Origin: CAUUJV01 sp963545565
GTDB taxonomy: Bacteria; Actinomycetota; Actinomycetes; Actinomycetales; Bifidobacteriaceae
NCBI GenBank assembly: GCA_963545565.1
Contig: CAUUJV010000001.1
Span: 124,001 to 188,000 of the forward strand
DNA length: 64,000 nucleotides
Direction: 5' to 3'
Position 1 is the stretch's first letter, and every line of letters begins with the position of its first letter. Below, in pieces: positions 8,057-16,491 of the stretch. A program made the position numbers and the translations under genes. The notes under the pieces are model-generated. The model was not told the DNA's origin. It searched no databases and saw only the letters and a list, made by a program, of their open reading frames with translations.

Positions 8057-10354
8057 ATGGTAGCAAAGAAGACTCAAGAATATAACGCAGATAGTTTATC
8101 TGTTCTTGAGGGGCTTGATGCAGTTCGCAAGCGTCCAGGTATGTATATCGGCACCACTGATAGTCAAGGCCTTATGCACTGCTTATGGGAAATCATTGAT
8201 AACTCTGTTGATGAGGCACTTGCAGGTGTTTGCAATCATATTACTGTTACCTTGCACACCGATGGCTCTATTACTGTAGAAGATAACGGTCGAGGTATTC
8301 CAGTCGATGTGGAATCAAAAACTGGTTTATCTGGTGTGGAAGTCGTTTTAACTAAGCTACATGCAGGCGCAAAATTTGGTAACTCTTCCTACAATGCCGT
8401 CGGCGGTTTGCATGGTGTAGGTTCATCTGTTGTTAATGCATTGAGCGCTCGCCTAGATGTTGAAGTTGATCGCGATGGAAAAACATATCGCATGGAATTT
8501 CATAAGGGGCATCCTGGTATTTATGATGATGAAGATTCTTCACATCCTTCTCCTGATTCCCCTTTCAAACAGACTCGCAAGCGCAGACCTACAGAACTGC
8601 GCGTTGTTGGAACTTATACTGGAAAACATACAGGTACGCGTATTCGATACTGGCTTGATCCTGAAATCTTTAACTCAACTGCAGAATTTAGTTATGAGCA
8701 GCTCATCAATCGAGTTCGTCAGACATCATTTTTGGTACCAGGACTGCGTATAGAGGTTGTTGACGAGAATATTGAGGAAAATCAGGAAGATATTGCTACT
8801 GATGAGCTTCTTGAGATTGATGCCAATGTTCCCACCGGTGAAGAAGACTCTGAAATTATTGCTGATACCGAAGTACTAAACGATCATGAGATTTCAGAGG
8901 AGCAGAAAGAATCCGTGCTAACCTCAGATGTCCACAATATTTCGTTAGTGCAGAAATCTTCTCAGCACCCGCGCGTTCAAGAATTCTTGCATGAGGGTGG
9001 GGTAACTGACTTTGTTGATTTCTTATCTCAAGGTGAATCCATTAGTGATATTTGGCGTATTACAGGTCAAGACACTTATGAAGAGGAAACCCAAACCGTT
9101 GATGCTTCAGGCGATTTACACGCCCAAATGGTTGAACGCGTATGTGATGTTGATATTGCAATGCGTTGGGTGAATGATTATGAAACTACTCTGCGCAGCT
9201 TCGTCAACGTGGTGGAAACACCTGGCGGCGGTATGCACGTGGATGGTTTCTTAAATTCAATCACGAAGCAAGTGCGTAAAACTGTCGAAGCTAACGCTCG
9301 CCGGTTGAAAGTTAATACCAAAGACTCTTCAATGAAGATTGAGCGCGATGATGTGATGGCTGGGCTTGTAGCTGTTATTACCGTGCGTATTGCAGAGCCG
9401 CAGTTCCAAGGACAGACCAAAGATGTTCTTGGAACAGCTCCAGTTAAACCAATCGTTACGAAAACGACCGATAAGCAATTCGGTGAGATGATTACCGGTT
9501 CAAAGCGTGGATTCAAGGATCAATCTGCCCGTGTGCTTGACAAGATTGTGGGCGAAATGCACGCTCGTGTGCAGGCTCGCAAAACCAAGGAAGTTACTCG
9601 TCGTAAGAATGCTCTCGAATCAGCTTCTATGCCAGCGAAACTTTCCGACTGTCAACCTGGAAATGATGATATCGCCGAGTTGTTCATCGTGGAGGGAGAT
9701 TCTGCGTTAGGTACAGCTAAGGCTGCTCGTAATTCCGCATTTCAAGCTCTACTCCCAATCCGTGGCAAGATTCTCAACGTGCAGAAAGCCTCTACCGCAC
9801 AGATTCTGGCGAATAAGGAATGCTCGTCTATCATTCAGGTTGTGGGCGCAGGTTCAGGATCAACATTTGATATCAGCCAAAGTCGGTATAACAAGGTTGT
9901 AATGATGACGGATGCAGATGTTGATGGTGCCCACATTCGAACACTTCTGCTCACGTTCTTCTACCGCTACATGCGCCCGCTTATCGAAGCAGGGCACGTG
10001 TATGCTGCTGTACCCCCATTGCATCGTATTGAGTTAACAGGCAAACATAAGGGCGAGTATGTTTACACATATTCAGAAGAAGAATTGGGAACTAAACTCG
10101 CACAGTTGAAAGAGCAGCATATCGACTATAAGGACGATATTCAGCGGTATAAGGGTCTCGGCGAGATGGACGCTGACCAGTTGGCAGACACAACAATGGA
10201 TCCTCGTTCCCGCATGCTTCGTAGGATCCGACTTGAGGACGCACAGAATGCTTCTGAAATTTTTAGCTTGTTGATGGGGGATGAGGTTCCTCCCCGTAAA
10301 AAGTTCATCATTGATAATGCGAATGATTTCGATCGTTCTAACATTGATGCATAA
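8057..10354 (+). CDS. parE: DNA topoisomerase IV subunit B (type IIA topoisomerase, GyrB/ParE family)
   Basis: ATPase subunit of a type IIA topoisomerase that decatenates and relaxes DNA with the ParC-like subunit encoded at 11183-13783. The GHKL ATPase domain has DNSVDEAL, the EDNGRGIPVD loop and GGLHGVGSSVVNALS. The transducer ends in TPGGGMHVDGF. The TOPRIM domain has EGDSALGTA and DADVDGAHI, and the C-terminus has RYKGLGEMDADQL. A strongly acidic insert of about 70 residues (bases about 8759-8977) interrupts the start of the transducer domain. ATG 8057 is preferred because the family starts with a short M-A-K-K stretch; TTG 8048 in frame is an alternative. I call it ParE rather than GyrB because it sits beside rpoD, away from any dnaA/recF genes, and faces parC. 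Confidence 0.9.
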   Translation: MVAKKTQEYNADSLSVLEGLDAVRKRPGMYIGTTDSQGLMHCLWEIIDNSVDEALAGVCNHITVTLHTDGSITVEDNGRGIPVDVESKTGLSGVEVVLTKLHAGAKFGNSSYNAVGGLHGVGSSVVNALSARLDVEVDRDGKTYRMEFHKGHPGIYDDEDSSHPSPDSPFKQTRKRRPTELRVVGTYTGKHTGTRIRYWLDPEIFNSTAEFSYEQLINRVRQTSFLVPGLRIEVVDENIEENQEDIATDELLEIDANVPTGEEDSEIIADTEVLNDHEISEEQKESVLTSDVHNISLVQKSSQHPRVQEFLHEGGVTDFVDFLSQGESISDIWRITGQDTYEEETQTVDASGDLHAQMVERVCDVDIAMRWVNDYETTLRSFVNVVETPGGGMHVDGFLNSITKQVRKTVEANARRLKVNTKDSSMKIERDDVMAGLVAVITVRIAEPQFQGQTKDVLGTAPVKPIVTKTTDKQFGEMITGSKRGFKDQSARVLDKIVGEMHARVQARKTKEVTRRKNALESASMPAKLSDCQPGNDDIAELFIVEGDSALGTAKAARNSAFQALLPIRGKILNVQKASTAQILANKECSSIIQVVGAGSGSTFDISQSRYNKVVMMTDADVDGAHIRTLLLTFFYRYMRPLIEAGHVYAAVPPLHRIELTGKHKGEYVYTYSEEELGTKLAQLKEQHIDYKDDIQRYKGLGEMDADQLADTTMDPRSRMLRRIRLEDAQNASEIFSLLMGDEVPPRKKFIIDNANDFDRSNIDA

Positions 10355-10375
10355 AGTTATTTACAGAATTACATA

Positions 10376-10436
10376 AAGAATCTCTCACTTATGGGTACTT
10401 GTTTATACGAGTCACAAGTGAGAGATTCTTAGTTTT
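10376..10436. terminator. Long perfect hairpin between parE and hxlR-like gene
   Basis: AAGAATCTCTCACTT (10376-10390) pairs perfectly with AAGTGAGAGATTCTT (10416-10430). The loop is 25 bases and the T run is weak. Its place between convergent genes fits a bidirectional terminator. Confidence 0.7.
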
Positions 10437-10474
10437 GAAAATTCTAATCTTAGGATTTTGTCTTAAGAATTCCT

Positions 10475-10925
10475 CTAACTCTTGTGACGGACATAGCGAA
10501 GAATTGCTGTATCTTGTGCCGATATAGCTTTTTGGCAATCATCGCAGACATAAAAAATGACGAACAATTCCAGTGTGTTTGCCCTCTACATGACGAAGCG
10601 TTTCAGAAGGACTATTTAGGAATTCGTCTCCCCATATCACTAGAGAACGAAAAGTATCACCTAACCGTTCGCCTGCTTCTGTGAGCTCATAATACGAGCG
10701 TGAAGGAGTTAAACAATATTCAGTTTTGACAATAAGATTCTGCTCATCCAGAAACTTTAAGCGTTGTGATAATAAATTTGGAGCTATATTAACAAGTTCT
10801 TTACTAATACTTGCGAATGTTTTATGACCATTCCACGTCGTATACAGTATGAGAAGTGTCCAACGATCCCCAATAATATTAAGAACCTGAGCCAAATTAG
10901 ATGTTTGGGTATAGCGTTTTGACAT
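10475..10925 (-). pseudogene. HxlR-type winged-helix regulator, frameshifted near its 3' end
   Basis: Transcriptional regulator of the HxlR/DUF24 family. The core is complete: residues after ATG 10925 give the family pattern with IGDRWTLLILYTTWNGHKTF, the recognition-helix region NIAPNLLSQRLKFL and the wing YYELTEAGERLG. The current frame stops at 10539 after HTGIVRHFLCLR. Removing one base from the A6 run at 10552-10557 would give a different end, RHFYVCDDCQKAISAQDTA, and run to a stop at 10475. That tail, with a CxxC pair, looks like the short zinc-ribbon end of many actinobacterial relatives. The gene may be a recent frameshift, a phase-variable tract or an assembly error. The truncated protein could still bind DNA. 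ATG 10925 is preferred to TTG 10964 because family proteins begin close to this sequence. Confidence 0.7.
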
Positions 10926-10948
10926 AGTATATCGCTTTTCAACATTTT
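10919..10948 (+). promoter_or_regulatory. Candidate promoter for the small RNA at 10951
   Basis: A perfect -35 hexamer TTGACA (10919-10924) is followed after 18 bases by CATTTT (10943-10948), a poor -10. The predicted start is about 10955, at the 5' arm of the hairpin next to it. Confidence 0.35.
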
Positions 10949-10950
10949 GC

Positions 10951-11021
10951 TTCGGTCTAGGCAAGCCCCCTGTTCAAGCTAGGAGTATGAGGCTTTCCTG
11001 GGCATGACCGAAGTTTTTTTT
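10951..11021 (+). ncRNA. Candidate ~70-nt structured small RNA with its own terminator
   Basis: On the plus strand CTTCGGTC (10950-10957) pairs with GACCGAAG (11006-11013), which is followed at once by eight T residues (11014-11021). Inside, CTAGG pairs with CCTGG and AAGCC with GGCTT, so most of the segment folds into one long hairpin with a small apical loop region. No plus-strand gene precedes or follows it. It overlaps the 5' leader of the HxlR-type gene in antisense, so a role in that gene's control is possible. It does not carry the conserved GGAAG-type apical loop of SRP RNA. It may instead be only a stray terminator. Confidence 0.4.
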
Positions 11022-11073
11022 ACCGTAAAGCAGACCATCTTTGCTCTGCTTTGTATATCACAAGAAACATTAC

Positions 11074-11092
11074 TATAATGAGAATCATTTGC
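11074..11092 (-). promoter_or_regulatory. Fur-like palindrome overlapping a possible -10 for the HxlR-type gene
   Basis: TATAATGAGAATCATTTGC matches 15 of 19 positions of the classical Fur box. On the minus strand the adjacent TATAGT could be the -10 of the HxlR-type gene, whose start is about 150 bases downstream. No metal-uptake gene is adjacent, and whether this organism has Fur cannot be seen here. Confidence 0.35.
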
Positions 11093-11103
11093 AAAGGAAT
11101 TTT

Positions 11104-11149
11104 ATAAAAAAATACAAAGTGCCTTGGGGAGCAGATCCGCAAGGCACTT
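11104..11149 (-). terminator. Terminator of parC
   Basis: Read on the minus strand, AAGTGCCTTG (11149-11140) and CAAGGCACTT (11126-11117) form a ten-pair stem followed by TGTATTTTTTT. This is a convincing intrinsic terminator just after parC. Confidence 0.85.
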
Positions 11150-11182
11150 GGGAAATTTTAATCTGTGTTAATCAGCGCTAAC

Positions 11183-13783
11183 CTACGCGAGTATTTCAAT
11201 AGGTGCGGCTAGCTCCTGTCCTGAAGCATCGCGGCGCATATCAATTTCAGGTAGTTCTACAGGGCGGCCAGACTCACTAGAAGCCCAAACTGGCCATGAA
11301 GCTACCCATGCGTGAATAATAGTATTTTGCCCCTTTAAGAAGCGTTGCGAACGCACACCACCGGTATTACGGCCTTTTGTTGGATACTGTTCGAGTGGCG
11401 TCACCTTCGCGGCGCCATTATCTGTTCCAGGAAGAGCATCACCATCTGCGGCAACAGTAACGACTACAGCACCAGACTGAGAGGAGAGACCTTCTTCATT
11501 CGCCTCATAGACCCACGCAATCTTGCCTGAGGGAATCACGTTGAAGGTTACAACATGTGCTCCGTCAGCTAAGCGAATACCACCCATACCTGCCGCGCTG
11601 CGGCCTTGAGGACGAACATTATCAGCTGTAAAAGTGAGCAGATTGGAGTCTGATGAGATGAAAACAATCCGGTCGTTGTCCTCGGCTGGAGCTGCAAACA
11701 CAACGCGGTCGTTATCTTTAAGATCTATGATGCTCCAAGAATCCATAGTGGATGGGGCTTCGTGATTCCAGCGCTTCACGATGCCATTTCGCGTACCAAG
11801 AGCAATAGGAGGAGCGTCTTCTTCGCCCAGCGCAATTGCTGTGATGGCATGCTCACCAGCAATTGGCTCTGTGCTCTCGGTTGTCGCAAGGAGCTCATCA
11901 GCGTGAACACCTCCAGTTACGCTCAACGTCTCAGAAACAGCAAGTACTGGCAAATCAGCTGTATGCGCCGTCACAAGGCGGCCTGCAGATGTTATTAGAC
12001 CGTATGATGCGCGTGTAGATGACTTGATAATCGTTGTAATAGCGTCATTTTCACTTCGTGGAGTTGAAGCTGTGCGAGCGTTATATACGTCTAATGCAGT
12101 TGGTGAAGTACGAGCAATTAAGCCGTTTGCACTCATAATAATGACGCATGGAGTATCTTCAATCTCAAGCGCAGTAGTTTCTGCATTAGAAGATTTTGCA
12201 GTTTGAATCTGGGTGGCCTGCTGTGCTGCATCCATAGCAGCTGCGGCAGAAGAAACAGCACGAAGTTCACCGGAAGGGGCTGTATCAAGTAGTACTGTGC
12301 GGCGAGGAGTTCCCCATTGTTCTACTGCGTCATCCATTGAATCAATAACAACGCGGTCGCGCTCCTGCTCAGAAGAAAGAATCTTATCGAGTTCCTCAAT
12401 CTTTCGGCGTAAATCATCGCGTTCACTCTCTAGCTCAATGCGACTCATTCGGGTTAAACGGCGTAAACGCAAATCCAGAATGTACTGAGCTTGAATCTCA
12501 TCGAGATCGAACACAGCCATCAAACGAGTTTTGGCTGAATCGGCGTCTTCCGAGGACCGAATAACTTCGATAACTTCATCAATATCAATCAAAGCTAAAA
12601 GCAAACCGTCTACTAAATGCAGACGTTCCATGGCCTTGCGTTTGCGATATTTGCTTCGACGAGTAATAACGGTGCGGCGATGCTTAATCCACACGGAGAG
12701 GAGAGGCTTGATGCCCATCGTGTGCGGCCGGCCGTCCACTAAAGCCACATTGTTGATAGTGAAAGAATCTTCGAGTGGAGTTACTTTGAAAAGTTGGGCG
12801 AGCACCGCCTGAGGGTTGAAGCCTGTTTTGATTTCGATAACAACACGAGTGCCATTATGTCGATCACTTAAGTCAATTGCGCCTGAGATGCCCTCAAGTT
12901 TTTTGTTCTTCACGCCGTCAGAAATGCGTTCAAGCACCTTCTCGGGGCCGACCATAAACGGAAGCTCAGTAACTACGATAGCTTTCTTTCGTGCAGTGAC
13001 ATTTTCTATATGGGTTTGCGCGCGAGTAGTGAATGAGCCGCGGCCGTAAGTATATGCGTCGCGAATACCGTCACGTCCCATAATGATGCCGCCGCCAGGA
13101 AGATCAGGACCAGGCATGTATGTCATTAACTCATCAACGGTCGCATCAGGATGAGCCATGAGATACTTGGCGGCAGCCACGACCTCCCCAAGATTATGTG
13201 TAACCATATTAGTAGCCATACCCACAGCGATGCCTGAAGCACCATTAACGAGCAGATTAGGAATAGCAGATGGAAGAACACTTGGCTCTTGAAGCTTGTT
13301 GTCATAATTCGGAGTGAAATCAACAGTGTCTTCGCTAATAGAATCCACCATACCAGCAGCAGCAGGGCCTAAACGAGCCTCAGTGTATCGAGATGCTGCA
13401 GGACCATCATCAAGAGAACCAAAGTTGCCGTGCCCATCAACCAATGGCAACCGCATAGCAAAAGGCTGAGCCAGACGAACCATTGCCTCATAAATAGCAG
13501 AATCACCGTGAGGATGGAGCTTTCCCATCACTTCGCCCACCACGCGGGCAGACTTCATATACGGCTTGTCAGGAGTTAAGTTCATTTGACCCATCTGATA
13601 TACAATGCGTCGCTGAACAGGTTTGAGACCATCGCGGGCGTCAGGAAGCGCACGAGCATAGATAACAGAATATGCGTACTCAAGAAATGAATGACTCATT
13701 TCCTCATTCAATGGGGTGTCAACGATATTCTCCGTAATAGTGCGAGGATCGAATGTAGACGCGTGAGTACGACGCTTTGCCAT
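11183..13783 (-). CDS. parC: DNA topoisomerase IV subunit A (type IIA topoisomerase, GyrA/ParC family)
   Basis: DNA breakage-reunion subunit, partner of the ATPase subunit at 8057-10354. The 866-residue protein has the winged-helix catalytic core with the active-site Tyr133 in SRYTEARL, the GHGNFGSLDD loop before it, and the quinolone-resistance region with GDSAIYEAMVRLAQ. There Ser95 and Glu99 are the usual drug-contact positions and look wild type. A coiled-coil gate lies near residues 430-480, followed by a divergent beta-pinwheel C-terminal domain with an Ala/Thr-rich linker. I see no clear GyrA box (QRRGGKG), which supports ParC over GyrA. The ATG start has AAAGGAG upstream. It diverges from the phosphodiesterase gene across a region with a DnaA box and phased repeats. 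Confidence 0.92.
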   Translation of the reverse strand: MAKRRTHASTFDPRTITENIVDTPLNEEMSHSFLEYAYSVIYARALPDARDGLKPVQRRIVYQMGQMNLTPDKPYMKSARVVGEVMGKLHPHGDSAIYEAMVRLAQPFAMRLPLVDGHGNFGSLDDGPAASRYTEARLGPAAAGMVDSISEDTVDFTPNYDNKLQEPSVLPSAIPNLLVNGASGIAVGMATNMVTHNLGEVVAAAKYLMAHPDATVDELMTYMPGPDLPGGGIIMGRDGIRDAYTYGRGSFTTRAQTHIENVTARKKAIVVTELPFMVGPEKVLERISDGVKNKKLEGISGAIDLSDRHNGTRVVIEIKTGFNPQAVLAQLFKVTPLEDSFTINNVALVDGRPHTMGIKPLLSVWIKHRRTVITRRSKYRKRKAMERLHLVDGLLLALIDIDEVIEVIRSSEDADSAKTRLMAVFDLDEIQAQYILDLRLRRLTRMSRIELESERDDLRRKIEELDKILSSEQERDRVVIDSMDDAVEQWGTPRRTVLLDTAPSGELRAVSSAAAAMDAAQQATQIQTAKSSNAETTALEIEDTPCVIIMSANGLIARTSPTALDVYNARTASTPRSENDAITTIIKSSTRASYGLITSAGRLVTAHTADLPVLAVSETLSVTGGVHADELLATTESTEPIAGEHAITAIALGEEDAPPIALGTRNGIVKRWNHEAPSTMDSWSIIDLKDNDRVVFAAPAEDNDRIVFISSDSNLLTFTADNVRPQGRSAAGMGGIRLADGAHVVTFNVIPSGKIAWVYEANEEGLSSQSGAVVVTVAADGDALPGTDNGAAKVTPLEQYPTKGRNTGGVRSQRFLKGQNTIIHAWVASWPVWASSESGRPVELPEIDMRRDASGQELAAPIEILA

Positions 13784-13810
13784 GTTTCTCCTTTAAGTAT
13801 CGATTTTTCA

Positions 13811-13819
13811 TTATCCACA
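13811..13819 (+). other. Perfect DnaA-box nonamer in the parC divergent region
   Basis: TTATCCACA lies 28 bases upstream of the parC start, in the 5' leader or promoter region of parC, and just before an array of short direct repeats. Confidence 0.4.
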
Positions 13820-13830
13820 TACGGGCGGAA

Positions 13831-13888
13831 AACTAAGAAGAATAATGAAGAACTAAGAAAAACTAAGACAACACTGTCTACCACTAAG
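13831..13888 (+). repeat. Helically phased AACTAAGA direct repeats
   Basis: AACTAAGA occurs at 13831, 13851 and 13861, and a partial copy (ACTAAG) at 13883. The steps of about 20, 10 and 21 bases put all copies on one DNA face. The array lies in the region between parC and the phosphodiesterase-family gene. Confidence 0.5.
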
Positions 13889-13903
13889 TGATTGAATAAG
13901 AGC

Positions 13904-15115
13904 ATGGATATTACCTATTCAGATCTTTTGCAGATGCAGAACCCTGTTCGATATGACGAAACAAACTCGCAGTGCCGCGGGGGAAGTCGTCATATCTCTG
14001 CTGTACTACCTGCAATAAGTGCGTGTCTTGGTAATCCAATTGCGACTCCCGTTCACCCACGCCCATGGGAAGATGCTCAGAAACTTGGACTTCCTGAAGC
14101 TCGGTCAATCATCATTGTGCTGGTGGATGGAATGGGATTTTGGAACTTAAGTCTGCGCAAAGGCCATGCCCCATATTTGCGCTCACTGTTGCAGTGTTCA
14201 GAGAATAGTAATCCCATCAGCACATGTTACCCGAGCACTACAGTGGCAGCAATGGCTACTTTTGGTACGGGTACATGCCCAGGACTGACCTCTATGACTG
14301 GCTACACTCAGCTTAATTCCATAACAAACACCATGAGTCAGCTGATTCAATTTACGAATGCTATCGCACCAGAAAAATTGCAGACTCAGCCGACTATTTT
14401 TGAGCAGCTTAGTGCAGCAGGAACTCGCGTAACCTCTGTGGGACTTACGCAATTTGCTGCGTCTGCGCTCACACGTGCCGCATTCAGAGGAGCGAATTAT
14501 CTTGCTGACAATACTGCGAATGGCCGCATTGCAAAAGCTGTCAGAGCAGCTCAGCAGCCTGGCTTAACATACTTGTATCTACGTGATATCGATAAAACGG
14601 GTCATCACTACGGATGGGATTCAAATCAGTGGACGTCAAGTTTTGAAAGCATCGATAATCAACTTGCTTCGTTGCGTCGTCAAGCACCGAAAGGAACTCT
14701 TATCGTGATTACAGCGGATCACGGTATGGTCAACTCAAATCCAGCTACTCGCATAGACATAGCTGAGCATAGTGAACTCATGAAGGGAGTTGCTTTTGTA
14801 GGAGGTGAGCCTCGGGCAACAATGCTTTATGCCCAGGAAGGCACTAATCCCGTAGATATTGCTCAACGCTACAAGAATATATTAGGCGAAAATGCTGTAG
14901 TGCGCACTAAAGAAGAGGCTCTTAGTTTGGGCATATACGGCGAGGTAAGTGAAAAAACGTTACCAATGCTTGGAGACGTGCTTGTCAGTGCGGCAGACGA
15001 GACTACACTTGTGGATACGCGTATACAGAAAGACCTAGCAACGCGTATGCCATCTGTGCACGGATCCATGACTGCAATGGAACTTGATATCCCATTGCTT
15101 ATGGACATGGCTTAA
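13904..15115 (+). CDS. Alkaline phosphatase superfamily, nucleotide pyrophosphatase/phosphodiesterase type
   Basis: Metal-dependent hydrolase of the type I phosphodiesterase/nucleotide pyrophosphatase branch, which cleaves phosphodiester or pyrophosphate bonds using two zinc ions. The first metal ligand is Asp in IIIVLVDGMGFW, and the nucleophile is Thr in CYPSTTVAAMATFGTG. Later come YLRDIDKTGHHYGWDS and VITADHGMVNS with the remaining His/Asp ligands. There is no signal peptide or membrane anchor, so it is probably cytoplasmic, unlike many relatives. At about 400 residues it fits the small bacterial form. ATG 13904 is used; TTG 13892 in frame is possible, and neither has a good ribosome-binding site. 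The substrate is not known. Confidence 0.8.
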   Translation: MDITYSDLLQMQNPVRYDETNSQCRGGSRHISAVLPAISACLGNPIATPVHPRPWEDAQKLGLPEARSIIIVLVDGMGFWNLSLRKGHAPYLRSLLQCSENSNPISTCYPSTTVAAMATFGTGTCPGLTSMTGYTQLNSITNTMSQLIQFTNAIAPEKLQTQPTIFEQLSAAGTRVTSVGLTQFAASALTRAAFRGANYLADNTANGRIAKAVRAAQQPGLTYLYLRDIDKTGHHYGWDSNQWTSSFESIDNQLASLRRQAPKGTLIVITADHGMVNSNPATRIDIAEHSELMKGVAFVGGEPRATMLYAQEGTNPVDIAQRYKNILGENAVVRTKEEALSLGIYGEVSEKTLPMLGDVLVSAADETTLVDTRIQKDLATRMPSVHGSMTAMELDIPLLMDMA

Positions 15116-15128
15116 TTGTTCTTTTTAC

Positions 15129-16307
15129 TTATTCTCCGAAGAGAATATCTTCCCATTTAGGCACTGCTGAGCGATGAGTACGCTTCTTTGTTGATGGAGT
15201 TTCTGAAGTTACAGTGGAATCTTGAGAATTAGAATCTGCCAATTGTGGTGATTCTTTTGCACCGCTGGCATTATCGCTGGCATCATATTTCTTAGGATCT
15301 TTCTCAGGGTTATTAGAGCCTCCATGGAGCCAGTTATCAACTGTTTTGCGCAAACTTGACTCTGCTTTCTGGGCTTTGCTTGAGGATGAAGAAGCGGAGA
15401 TTGCAGGGGTAGGAGAGAAGGAAGCTGCAGAAGAATTTGAATCCTCAGGTAAGGAAGACGCGAGTCGGTCAGCGTTCGCTGCTTCGTTCTCTTCTTCGAA
15501 AGTGAGTGGAGAAGACACGAATTTCTGAATTGAATCAGATGTAGATGTAGATCCAACAGCATTGTCACGATGAGCAGACTGATAATCAGCATGAGTGACG
15601 CTTGCGTTACTCATCCATTGAGGAGGCAGTGGGCCGCGCATGTCTAGGGCAGAGAAGCTGCTCGTTGAAGAATCTGTATTCGTAAAAAGTTCATGATCTA
15701 TCGGTGATGATGCGCTCGCAGCATTTTCACCCAAGAGTTTTTTTGCGGGGGTGTTGACGCATACCACGGAATGATCGCGCAGATTCCACGTCCATTCAGC
15801 CTTGATTACGCGATTATTCGCTTCAAAAACAGCACGAATCTTCCAAGGATCATGGTTATGACGAGTCGCACGCCATTGGAGAGTGTCAATTCCAATTCCA
15901 CTTGAGCTGAGTGTGGAACGAATAATTTCATAAATTTTGCCTTTGCGAATTTCGCCAGGAATAGGAGCGTTCAAAAACTGATTAATCGCATAGCGTTTTT
16001 CTGTTTCAACAGGAGCTGCAAAACGACGAACAAGGGCGAGGGAAAGACCATTATCATGCGCGATATGCTCTGGAGTTTGTCCGGCTCTCACAAGGGCTTG
16101 AATCTCAGGAATAGGGATAGTCTTTTGATTCTGTGGCTGGGGGGTTCCATTGCGATCTGTTTTAATTTGTTTAGCTTCAATAATTGCCTGCTCTAAGTCA
16201 TCATTAACCTCAATGAAGAAGGCATGGCCAAGCTCATCTCTGAAAATCAATCTGCCTGAATCATCCACTCGAAGAAGGGTTGCCTTTGAGCTGTGTACAT
16301 CAGACAT
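15129..16307 (-). CDS. sepH: SepH, FtsZ-binding septation protein (DUF3071)
   Basis: Actinobacterial cell-division protein; in Streptomyces and mycobacteria SepH binds FtsZ and stimulates its assembly. The N-terminal 190 residues hold the DUF3071 domain: a beta-rich start (LLRVDDSGRLIFRDELGHAF), then a helix-turn-helix-like segment with IPEIQALVRAGQTPEHIAHD and VRRFAAPVETEKRYA, then WRATRHNHDPWKIRAVFEA and AEWTWNLRDHSVVCVN. The remaining half is Ser-rich and disordered, ending in a conserved-looking VPKWEDILFGE. I start at ATG 16307 because AGAGGA lies eight bases upstream; an in-frame codon at 16370 would add 21 unlikely residues. It converges on the phosphodiesterase gene with only 13 bases between stops. 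Confidence 0.88.
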   Translation of the reverse strand: MSDVHSSKATLLRVDDSGRLIFRDELGHAFFIEVNDDLEQAIIEAKQIKTDRNGTPQPQNQKTIPIPEIQALVRAGQTPEHIAHDNGLSLALVRRFAAPVETEKRYAINQFLNAPIPGEIRKGKIYEIIRSTLSSSGIGIDTLQWRATRHNHDPWKIRAVFEANNRVIKAEWTWNLRDHSVVCVNTPAKKLLGENAASASSPIDHELFTNTDSSTSSFSALDMRGPLPPQWMSNASVTHADYQSAHRDNAVGSTSTSDSIQKFVSSPLTFEEENEAANADRLASSLPEDSNSSAASFSPTPAISASSSSSKAQKAESSLRKTVDNWLHGGSNNPEKDPKKYDASDNASGAKESPQLADSNSQDSTVTSETPSTKKRTHRSAVPKWEDILFGE

Positions 16308-16424
16308 AACGATTATCCTCTTTCTGGTGATTATCGCTGAGTTATTACAACTATAGTAACCTCTTGCCAAGTCCTACGTTTTGCTGGTAATTTCGCTGTG
16401 CGTTCATAAACGACGTGTCATAAT

Positions 16425-16452
16425 TTGCGCGATAAAAGAAATCGTGTATCCT
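16425..16452 (+). promoter_or_regulatory. Candidate promoter of the DUF4193-dut unit
   Basis: TTGCGC (16425-16430) and TATCCT (16447-16452) are 16 bases apart. The predicted start gives a leader of about 30 bases before the DUF4193 gene. Confidence 0.4.
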
Positions 16453-16491
16453 ATGCGCGTAACAGCTATTATAAATCCGAAAGGTCTAGCT

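Noticed and set aside
10545..10565. Programmed -1 frameshift at T-TTT-TTA in the HxlR-type gene
   Set aside because: The heptamer is in frame, but a -1 shift leads to a frame without the CxxC tail. Only a +1 shift or a one-base deletion restores it.
10950..11021. SRP (4.5S) RNA
   Set aside because: The hairpin lacks the conserved GGAAG-type apical region and symmetric internal loops of SRP RNA, and is too short.
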